A stretch of 64,000 bases of DNA from Aradus depressus (lineage: Eukaryota; Arthropoda; Insecta; Hemiptera; Aradidae), in assembly GCA_963662175.1 (NCBI GenBank), contig OY759218.1, positions 52,025,427 through 52,089,426 of the forward strand, written 5' to 3'. This document shows, one piece after another, positions 32,368 to 64,000 of the stretch (positions are counted from its first letter, which is position 1; every line of letters starts with the position of its first letter). Below the pieces are notes generated by a model. The model was not told the DNA's origin and did not search any database. It saw only the letters and a program-made list of their open reading frames with translations. The translations under genes and the position numbers were made by a program.

Positions 32368-34180
32368 TCAGGGGCTGTAACTGTAACACATTGGGCATAC
32401 AAAGTCCATATCTTCGGAGGTATATTGATTGATAGGTGTATAGCTTAGATGCAACAGTTCACCTCTAAGTTTAATTATTAATCTAATACTTGACAATGGT
32501 AGGTCACTCTGTAAGTAACTATTAACTGAATCGTGGAACTCCAGTTCCCTACCTAGCAAGTACCGGTCTGAGTTTTTAATTTCCTCCCTGAACTGATTGC
32601 GATAATGCTCTTTTAAACTATTCCGTATATTTGATAACTGTGTGTTCCATATCTCGATGTTATTAACAGACAGACTATCTCCCAGATTGTAGTCCGAGAT
32701 ATAGTTATTCAACCGTCGGAACCAGAACACATTCCTTTTAATAACCTCTTTAGCTAGGGCCTTGGGAAGTCTTGGATTTGCCATGTTTATCACTTTGAGT
32801 ATGTAATTATGATGCAGTTTATTTGTATAAATAATAGTCGGGTCAATCCCTGTTTCAGTTCGTATAAAAGAAGTTCGCGAATAACTAGGCAGCCTGAATA
32901 GTCTTTTAATAAAATATCTAAATAGTTTCTCTATTTCTATATGATATTCTCCTCCCCAAATTTGGGCCCCATAGCACACATATATCTAGATACACTGTTA
33001 AAAACCCTCAACTTGGCTTCAAATGTTACTAAATTATTTTCTATGAGCATGCTCCACACGGAATTCAGCGCGCACTTTGCTTTTTTAAGTTTTTCTCTAT
33101 GATTGTCCGTAAAGGACATACTTGGAGTGAGGAGGACCCCTAAGTACTTATAACGGCTGACGATTTCAGTTATTTCATTATCATAAAACCACTTTTCCCT
33201 CTTTGACCTTCTTCCCCCATTTTTGTTAATCATTATTTTTGATTTCTGCAAGTTTATTTTCAGATTCCACTAGGGAGTATATCATACGTTGTAAGGTTTG
33301 TGGCTCAAATAAAACAGTACCAAATCGTCTGCATATGCCAATAATTTGATATGTCTTTCACACACGTATATACCACCACCATCACTCTTCGATGTCATTA
33401 AAAAATATCTTATATCTCTGTGTAAATTCCTTATTGTTTAACATTTTTGAGGAGATACCAACTTGAGTCAATTTATATAGCAAAGCATGTCTATCAACAG
33501 TGTCAAATGCTGACGAAAAATCAATAAAAAAAAGCATACACTTTTTTCTTTTGAAACTCAGTATAAATGTTGTCTATATTAACTAAATTAAAAATATTAT
33601 CAATAGTAGAATATTGTTTCCTAAAGCCACTCTGGAACTCCTTTAGGACACCCTAAGACCATGCTACCAATCGTTCCAACAGCAAGCTATATATAATTTC
33701 GCAATGTTATTAAAGGATATAGGCCTATGATTATTATGGACATCTTTTTCACCTTTTTTATATAATGGAAAAATTATGGTGTCCCTGAAAGTCTGCGGAC
33801 TTTGTGCAGATTCAAAAATAATGTTAAAGTTATTTAAGAGTAGGATTAGACAGGTTACTGAAGCATATTTATAAAATTCCATTGGAATCCGGTCCACACC
33901 AGGAGCTTAGCCATTCTTTACTTTATTTAAGACTGTTAGTAAATCTTCCATTTCAAAAGACTTATCTAAGAAAACATTCTCTACATTAGGTTCACAATAA
34001 TGTACCTTACCACTTGTATTTGGAGAGTTGAACTTGCCCTTAAAGTAATCTATCCAATCCTTAGGTTTAATAGGTGGTGAACATATAAACGTTTTTCTTT
34101 TGAAGAAGTTCACTGAATATGTTTGTTTCTTCTGTCAAGAATGAGAAAGCTTCAGAGATCTAATATCTCTAGAACAACTT
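32368..34180 (-). mobile_element. Decayed LINE with reverse transcriptase
   Basis: Read in transcription order, broken frames give a pre-RT segment, then APGVDRIPMEFYKYA, IIFPLYKKGEKDVHNNHRPI, the catalytic YADD at about 33322-33336 (KLLAYADDLVLF), the thumb-like YKYLGVLLTPSMSF, and a long C-terminal region ending in a CPMC cysteine pair at about 32385. At least four frameshifts or stops separate these. Order and motifs are those of a non-LTR RT with a long C-terminal domain. The clade is not settled. It lies between the two host genes. Confidence 0.85.
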
Positions 34181-34427
34181 GCTGTTACTTTGAGGTTTCT
34201 TGCTACAGAAAATACACTCTTCCCTGATGTAATTTCTTTTGAGATATTAAGTTCGGGAAAAAATAGTTACATTTAATTTCAAACCACCATAATACCAGAA
34301 GTACGTAAAAGAAAACCCCTTCGATATTTTTGAATACCTCAGTAAAACATCAAATCAGTAAGACATCAAAATTATATGAGTTGTTCAGCGGCTAATCAAT
34401 CTAGTCAACAGAATAATCTGTTCAGAA

Positions 34428-34489
34428 GGGAAATTTAGTTAAAAAAATAAAAAAAATAGGGAAATTTAGTTAAAAAAATAAAAAAAATA
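34428..34489 (+). repeat. 31-bp direct repeat, 2 copies
   Basis: Two adjacent identical copies start GGGAAATTTAGTT and continue with an A-rich tail. Confidence 0.9.
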
Positions 34490-35388
34490 AGCAAGGCATC
34501 TTGGTCAAGGTAAGATATCTCTTGCTATATTCCACAATGTTTCAAATTGCCTCAATAATTCTAGTAACTTCAGTGTCATCTTTTTTGACCATTCTAATTT
34601 ACAGAGGCAAATAATGTATATAAAAACTATTAATAAAATAAAAAAAATCACCAATTCGACCTCAGCTTATGCACTACATTAGAAAGTTCCTCCCAAATCA
34701 GCTGTTGCTAATGATGCTCATTGCTTGGTCTTCGCCACCGTTTTTAAGGCGAACGACTTTGTCATGCATCAGTCATTCCTCGTTCTTCAGCCATTTCAAC
34801 ATTGAGCACCATTAGCTGGTGGTTACGGAGGAACTTTGTGATGTACATAAAGCGAAGTTGGTGTTTTCAAAGGAGATAACGGTGGCGGCAAATTTTTTTT
34901 TATATCATTACTTCTTTTGAATTAGGTGTTTTTCTTCAACATCACTTGGCGGACTTTCACAATTTGTTTTTTGAGCAAAATCAGGCAACGATGTACAAAA
35001 ATCAGGTAACTACAAATAATTCGAGCTGCAGAAATGAATTGCCGATGATTCACACATTTTAAATTAGAAAAAATAAAATTTTGTTCATTTATAGCCATTC
35101 AAGAAAGCAGCGGAATCCAAGACTTATTTAGCAAATGAATGTATAAACAATTATAAGGTATAAAAAAAATGCACAAAAAATATGAATTTCTTTATTTAAA
35201 AAAATAATAATAATTAAAAAAAAAGAATACTAAGCCTAATTTATTGTTTTAATACAAAGAAAAAAAATAATAAGTGTATAAATTGAGCAATCATTTATAC
35301 GGAGCTCAAAATTTGGTCTTACTTAATCACAAGAAAATACAGTCTCTCAAGAAGGGGCGAGTGAGATCGCTCACTGTTTTCCACTCAT

Positions 35389-35490
35389 ACATGAAAACAT
35401 TAGATATCACTCATACATCAAAATATTAAATATAACTCTTACATGAAAACATTAGAGATTTCACTCATACATGAAAACATACATAAGAAC
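35389..35490 (+). repeat. Short tandem repeat (ACTCATACATGAAAACATTA type)
   Basis: About three imperfect units of 30-35 bp. Confidence 0.75.
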
Positions 35491-35678
35491 TAAAATACAA
35501 CTATTAAGTCACAAAATGTATTATATACAGTTATAAACATGAATAATTTAACCTTTTTTTTTCTACATAAAAAAATAATAATAATTAAATTAGAAAAATT
35601 ATAGTTTATCACACAAATCGTTATCACAAATGTCAAATGTAATCTCTCAAACAACTAACATTCAAGAAAATAGAACAC

Positions 35679-57983
<22,305 letters not shown>

Positions 57984-59970
57984 CACGATTAACCTTTCAA
58001 AAACAAGCCTAATCACGTGAAGAACCTCCACAAATGAATTGCATCCGACATTCAGATGGTCTGGAAATACTGCCAACCAAATACAAATTATCAAACCCAA
58101 AATGAGTGTGCCGATTATCAAAAGCATAATGAGTCACTGATCTAATATTACGCATTTTTTTAACGTTTTTATTTCTACAAACATAATCGAATTAGATACG
58201 AATTAAAAAGATGACTCGATAAAATATAAATAAAAAATATATAAATAGAAAAAATATATATAAAAAGAAAAACTTTATAATTGAAGAATCGACGTTTAAT
58301 TTCTGAAAATAAAGAAAAAAAAATGAAAAGTTTTGTAATTTGAATAAAAGTTAGTTGCAAATAATTCATTTCAAATAATACCAGCTACTCATTGAACCTA
58401 TTGTTTCAAATTAAGTCTACAACGGAAAGGTTATAATAACTATTGGACAACCCCCTTTGAAACATATTTTCGGAATTCCCTCGTATTTCTTTTTTAATGC
58501 AACTAGAAATTTGTTGCATCTCGATAAAAAAAAAGTTTTTATATATTTACAAAATTGAATGTATAAATAGCTCAAAGTAAACTTTCAGATGAGGCTTTGC
58601 TGTGCATGGGGGCATGCTTGGATATGAGTGCTTTATATTCGGGTCATTCATTATAAAATCATCTCAATGACAATATCCTATTTCTATCTAAATATTTTTT
58701 GAAATGTGTGTATCGAATGATCTTTGTTTGCCGAGTATTGGCCCTAAAAAATGTTCTGTATTCTGCAAACTTTTTTTTTCCTCATACCTTTAGTCCAAGG
58801 GCTGACTTCGAAGCCGTATTAAAAAAACGGAGCTAATATCTTTTGATTATTGTTATTTGGGTCCCATAGACATAGAAAATCGATGTTGTCAAATCTCCAT
58901 GTGGTCCCTTTTCAAGAAGACGGCCATTCAAAACGACGGAACCGACTCTCATAAAATTAATTATATCTCCAGTTTTATTGGCTCAATTAGAACTTTTTAA
59001 CTAATCTATTTTTTTTAAATTACTTACATATTTTTCGATATCTCTGACGGTTGTTGGTCAAAAATACAAAATGTAAAAATAACGTTTCTGTGTTGTAGTC
59101 AAGTCCTGGAATATTCTAAACCATCCATTTGAGAGAAAAATGTTTCAAAATAATAATTTGCTGAATTGTAAAATCTTTCAACAGGGCCGAGATAACAAGT
59201 TATAGTATCAACAAGTTATCAGATCAACAAGTTATATCAGGCCTGAAATTCATCATCCTGAAATTTCCCAGTCATGGCAGAACGACCTCCAGCTTCTTGC
59301 TCTTGTAAAACTCCTTCAGCGCTCTGTTGACCTTAACGTACCCCCTCACGAATAGGACCGTCTATCTTCCTCAACATTTTCCGCTTTCAGCTAATAAGAC
59401 TCCGTTTTTCTTAGTCAGGTTTAACGAGTAAATTTGACGTTTGCAGGGCTCTTTCATACATTGGTATTTTCATTAGGGACCATATTCTTCGATTTACAGT
59501 CAAGATCCGGTACCTTTTATTGCCGCCTGATGACTTTACTTTGATTTCTTCTTTAAAGTATTTATTTAAGTTTATTGACTACTAAGCTTTAGAATTTTTA
59601 AATTAAATTACGTTTGTTGTCTGACTTTGAAGAAATTATAAATTACGCAATCATTAGGATGGCAAAAATGTTTTATTTAAATTCTCATAGGGCCTATTTT
59701 CGCTGAACTTCCAGTCAGTAATGGGGGGGGGGGGAGCTGAATCCTCAGCAGTGAGATTGCACCAGTGTTATGACATATTCGTTCTCCATTTATCGTTAAA
59801 GTTTGAGACCACCATTCAAGCATTTTGATGGGTTCGCCACTTTTATAGTACAGAATAAATTGTCGATTTTCTATTTATCAGACTCATCACGTGACGATGA
59901 GGAAATGTAGTGGGGTCAGCTCACCATTACTTTTCTCAAAATTCCTCATTCTGTTCAATTTACAGAAATA
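57984..59970. other. USP upstream region
   Basis: The lower part (to about 58127) is probably 5' UTR. No core promoter motif can be called with confidence. The rest is AT-rich, with no gene. Confidence 0.45.
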
Positions 59971-59974
59971 TCTT

Positions 59975-60740
59975 TTAGCAAAAGATTCTACTCCTCACAG
60001 TATTCACAAACGTTTTCAGACACGGGACATGTTTATGCAACATACTCATGAGTTTAGGCATACTCATTACATACGAAGGTTCCAGTTCCCCTCGTAATGC
60101 CCTTAGAGCTGCTATCGGTGGAATTTCTCCTTGCCAGAATGTTATATGCTTGTTTTTTTTTGCAAAATTTCGGCTAAACTTTTTATTACTATTAACTTTT
60201 TTGGGTGAACCTTCCAACATCTCACATCCGTCATATGTCGAGGGAGCTCGTGATCAGAGTAGAACATAAGTGAGACTATGAAGGGTTGGGTCGACCACCG
60301 TCCGATCAATCTATGGCGATCGGTGGTCTTCCTCAGCTCGTCATACTTCTTTCTTCCGCTCTCGCCAGAGCGCGACAAATCAGGTGAACACTGAGTAACC
60401 GGGCGTCTCCGTCACTAGCTGCCAGTCCAGTATGATACGGCTCCACGAATCAGCTCCACTCTGACCTGGTCGTATAGCGGACATTCATGAACAATATGTT
60501 CTGTAATCTTGATGCCCACACATGAATCGTCCGGGTTATCTTAAAAAAGAAGTGTTTGGAGTAAAAATCTCCGATCTGATAATATCCAGGACATTCAGTA
60601 GTCAGGCTGTATACACGAAGAGTCGAGGCATCCGGTCGGCCATCTGAACTTCTTGACCAACGTTCTTGTCATTTCCTCAATGTCCATTCCTGGGCAATGT
60701 TCTTGCAACGCTGGTCTGGACTGTCCGCGAATCTCTTCTT
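59975..60740 (-). mobile_element. LINE ORF2 C-terminal relic
   Basis: The minus strand contains an HIVHECPLYDQVRVELI-type cysteine/histidine tail in broken frames (60500-60430), and downstream remnants such as RHMTDVRCW. These fit the C-terminal domain after RNase H in R1/Jockey-like LINEs. Several frameshifts are present. Confidence 0.55.
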
Positions 60741-60889
60741 GGTGTACTTAAGGTGTAAAGGCTCATCAATATATTCTCCTAAAGGTATATTGCATCTACA
60801 GAAATACAAGACATCTGTGGAACCAAAATCCTATTATAAAAAATCTTAACTATAGAATGCTCACTATGGTTTCACTTCTGTTATATATA

Positions 60890-61110
60890 TATTTTTTTTT
60901 CTTATTTAATGCCTTTAGATAATTACAAAATAAAATATAAACATTACATGATAAATAGGCTACCTCCTCCCAGAAGACGGAGTCTGAGTGTGGGAGGGGG
61001 AGCAGTCAGCTAGGACTGTACAAACCCAGTTAAAAATTATTTAACATAGTATAGAGAGAAGAAATACAAAAATAAATAAATAAATAAAAAATAGTATCTT
61101 TAGAAAGTAT
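60890..61110 (-). mobile_element. LINE 3' UTR with poly(A), same family as 12.7-13.6 kb
   Basis: The sequence is the reverse complement of 13390-13600 and includes GTCTTCTGGGAGGAGGTAGC and CATTAAATAAGAAAAAAAA. A T run on the plus strand marks the poly(A) tail. No coding part remains upstream, so this is a heavily 5'-truncated copy. Confidence 0.82.
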
Positions 61111-62984
61111 TCTATATTTATCCTATTACAATTGCCTTAGCAACGTGTGAAATATGATACAGTTTTTTCATTGTTACATCAAAACCAGTAAGCAGGTGAA
61201 GTATAATGAAACTTGCTTGCCTTATTTCAATGGTCACCAACCTTTTTTTTTTTTTTTAAACGATTTGACCATATACTTTTAATTGTAATACGCATGCGTA
61301 TAATAGGTAATCTTTTTCAGGTTATGTTGTAGCTCCAGCTCCTCAGCTAATTGGATCTGCGTGAAATACCTTTCCAAATACATAAGGTATTTTGCCACTG
61401 GTCTTTCTAGCTCTAGCTACTAAACTAATTTCGCGTGCATGAAATATTTCATATGTGAGAGTAAGATGTTGTGGGACGAGATTTCTTATAGAAATAAAAT
61501 ATGTTGTAAATATATATATATATATTATGAGTCTTATATATATATATATTCATAAATGTGCCACTGATGATGACGCAGTTGCTTTGAAAACCGCCTCTGG
61601 TCAAAAATAAAAAAATGGGAAAACATGACATCTTATTTCTATGAGAAATAAATATTTATTGAATATATCATAATTACCTATAATTAATATGTTCTTTTTT
61701 TTAAATATTGGCATTCTCTTTCTGAAAAATAAATATAAACAAAGAACTTGTTTAACTTTCATACTGTCTAATTCCACAAAAATATATACATGAAGTGCAG
61801 CGGTATCGTCAGCACAAAGTTCAGAAGTGCCGTAATCCGAAACCGGTGGAATTTCCACTATATTGACAAAGATCCTAGAAATATATTCGGACATTTTAAA
61901 ATTTTCTTTTTGTAATCTTTTTCAGTACCATTTTGTTTATTTACGTCTAAAAAAAAATGTTTTATCTAAATTTGTATAAATGTCATGTTTCTTCAAGGAC
62001 TGTTTGATGAATATCGCTTCCTATCCGATCGTCAGAGAAAATTATATTTTGGTCAAACGAAACGAGCATATATGGACTTCACCCTTTAGAAAGTTCAAGC
62101 TCATTTGAAATTTCATGAAAGTTCAAAAATTGCTTTGAATCCTATGCGGTTACATAGTTGCGAGTGTTTGTTTGTCACTCTATACGCCCCGGTATCTTGG
62201 AAACTATGGAGTCTATTTTACTGAAATTTCGCAAAAAGTAAAGGGTGATAAGTAGATAGAAAAAAATGTCTAAGGTCAAAAATAATTGAATGAAAAGGAA
62301 ATACTAAAGAAATAGCACAATTTCAGGTTAAGTTAAATAGTTAGTATCAATTCTGAGAAGTCCTGTTTCAAATGACATGTATTACTTAGTGTATTCAACC
62401 ATGTAATTCTTGATACAGGCCTATTATATTAATTTTAATTTATAAAATGTAATTTTGAAAAATAAAAAATAAATTATGAAAACGTTATAAGAACCTACAC
62501 AATAATTCATAGGTGACAATTAATCAATTCTGCCAAGATAGAATTATGAACTAATGTTAATTGAACAAAAATATAATCTTAGTAAGACCTTATTGTTTCA
62601 TTATGCATTCAAGTAAGAACATTACTCACTTTTAATTTTCTTAAATTTTTTTTCTCATGTTATTATTTTTTGATCAATATTTGTAATATAGAAAAGATTA
62701 CCGAAACAATATATAATACGAGAGTGAAATGGCTTCACTACATCGCTGAATATGTCTCCGATTGTGTAGTGTTTAGCATTGCTGGCCGGGATCCTACTTG
62801 GTGTAGTTGTTATCATTCATGAATTGAACAGAGCATAATAATAGTTAGCCAATCTGTTCACAATTAATAATCTAATGTTACAGGGGTGCAATATGTTTTT
62901 ATTTCAATTTAAGTTGATCTAGTAGGTGTCTGTGTTTTTTAGTTTTAATTGTGATATAGGTAATAGGTTAATATTGACATATAT
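61111..62984. other. Intergenic AT-rich DNA
   Basis: No gene. At 62150-62240 the order GAGTGTTTGTTTGTCACTC, TACGCCCCGGTATCTTGGAA, then ACTGAAATTTCGC resembles the 5' segment of the Helitron array, a possible old Helitron relic. (TA)n runs lie at 61510-61550. Confidence 0.4.
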
Positions 62985-63460
62985 TCTTCTTCTTCTTCCT
63001 GCGGCGCTACGGTCCTGAAAGAACCCGGGTCTCCGTCACAATCCTCCTCCATTCATCTCGATCCCAACCTTCTCCCTCCATCCTCTGATGCCCAACACCC
63101 GTCCAGCCAACGGAGTCTCCGTCTTCCTCTTCTCCTGGCACCGCCTGGCCTACCGTAGAGGGCTTGTTTAGGGAGTCTTCCTCCTTCCATTCTCTCTACG
63201 TGGCCCAACCAACGTAATCTCGCCTGCTTGATCACGGACACCAGGTCGGGATCCCCATAGAGGTCAACTCTCTGTTCTTCCGGATACGCCATCTGCCGTT
63301 CTCGGAAACAGGTCCATAAATCTTTCTAAGTAGGTACTTTCCGTTCCCACAGTAGCAGAGTCTCTTCATTTCCTTTTGTCAACGCCCAAATTTCACCAGT
63401 GTAAGTTACAATTGGACGGACAATGGTTTTATAGACTATTAGCTTGGCCCGAGATATATT
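62985..63460 (-). mobile_element. RTE-like LINE 3' end
   Basis: The minus strand encodes KLIVYKTIVRPIVTYTGEIW, then after frame breaks ARLRWLGHVERM and GRPGGARRRGRRRLRWLDG, the basic C-terminal tail characteristic of RTE-type and related LINE ORF2. It ends in GAAGAAGAAGAA short repeats at about 62987, as RTE elements often do instead of poly(A). It is 5'-truncated and frameshifted. Confidence 0.8.
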
Positions 63461-64000
63461 ATTTAATTATTTTTCTGATTAAATCGTGATATTGTATGGT
63501 AGGTCCCCCCCCCTCCTGTTCTGTCCCCCTCCCTCACTCTTCCCCTCCTCCCCCTCCCCGCCGACCCCCTCCTCCCACCCTCTATCTTAACTTTTTTCGA
63601 AATATTACCACCAGTCATAAGTCTGTATCCTGTACATTTGACAATGCTCTAACCAGCGAAATATATAGTGTCTTTTATATAAATATAGTGGAGTTTTTTG
63701 ACTCGTGTTTTATTCAGTAGTATTTACAATGAACTTCCACAAGATCTCTGGTGAAAACATCTCTAATAAGGAAATTATTGTATTTTTACTTCCTAATACG
63801 TTTAGTATATGGAAGTATTGTAATCGTGCGATAATCCGAGATAGTTTTCACTCAAATTTCACGTATGAAGGTTGCCGGACTATGCGTCCGTCTGGGTGTA
63901 TGGGATTGGAACTTTGTGAGCGCTCTAGCTTGGCAACCATTCTAGCAATGAACTTGAAATTTGATATGAACATGTTACATTTGCTAACTTAGATCTCATT
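63461..64000. other. C-rich low-complexity segment and unassigned ORF
   Basis: A pyrimidine-rich block (63505-63580) is followed by a 95-codon plus-strand frame (63705-63992) that I do not recognise. It may be background or a piece of an exon that runs past the window. Confidence 0.4.

Larger units (their letters stand above)
34181..35678. other. Intergenic AT-rich DNA downstream of the USP gene
   Basis: It holds small tandem repeats: a 31-bp unit twice at 34428-34489, and ACTCATACATGAAAACATTA-type units about 33 bp apart at 35389-35490. The 3' UTR and poly(A) signals of the USP gene should lie in the upper part, but none could be fixed. Confidence 0.5.

Noticed and set aside
63705..63992. 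95-codon plus-strand ORF as a gene
   Set aside because: No recognisable domain, no splice support and ordinary composition; kept only as unassigned.

Overview
The window is AT-rich animal nuclear DNA, most likely from an arthropod and possibly an insect. The grounds are two intron-rich conserved genes with canonical GT/AG junctions, and a dense load of retrotransposons and DNA transposons typical of arthropods: Helitrons, mariner and Tc1 elements, copia with an internal-tRNA primer site, and Jockey/R1/RTE-type LINEs. The species cannot be named from the sequence. Nothing indicates a prokaryote; there are no operons, CRISPR arrays or rRNAs.

Two host genes are legible, both on the minus strand. 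(1) BBS1, a BBSome subunit used in ciliary trafficking, runs from about 15.9 kb down to a stop at 1.77 kb. Nine coding exons join in phase and give about 579 residues; only a short N-terminal exon is unlocated. (2) A USP4/USP11/USP15-type deubiquitinase runs from 57,983 down to 35,679. Seventeen exons join in phase into 863 codons plus stop, with DUSP, UBL and a split USP catalytic domain. All key USP boxes are present, so the gene looks functional although its introns are full of transposon wreckage. The two genes show no functional link; they are neighbours separated by about 20 kb of repeats.

Layout. 0.7-1.8 kb: a hAT-type MITE with TIRs and an 8-bp target duplication, inside a tRNA-like sequence and carrying a 75-base poly-G tract. 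1.8-16 kb: BBS1, whose introns hold a LINE RNase H fragment, fold-back MITEs, a mariner end, an LTR retrotransposon with gag and protease, a LINE tail with poly(A), and a long hairpin. 16-19 kb: a tRNA-derived SINE and two oppositely oriented arrays of one minisatellite. 19,141-31,119: a very large tandem array with Helitron-type ends. It consists of about ten higher-order units built from 144-bp monomers and is broken by a LINE with a poly(A) tail. It abuts another Helitron 3' end head-to-tail at 19,140/19,141. 32.3-34.2 kb: a decayed LINE reverse transcriptase. 35.7-58 kb: the USP gene, with a Helitron 3' end, a copia element, LINE pieces, a Tc1/mariner composite and SINEs in its introns. 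58-64 kb: intergenic DNA with three more LINE fragments.

The strongest candidate for something unusual is the 12-kb Helitron-derived higher-order satellite. Its unit lengths fit (about 524 or 237) + 144n bp, two adjacent units are nearly identical, and the Helitron hairpin/CTRR terminus appears only at the outer limits and not between units.
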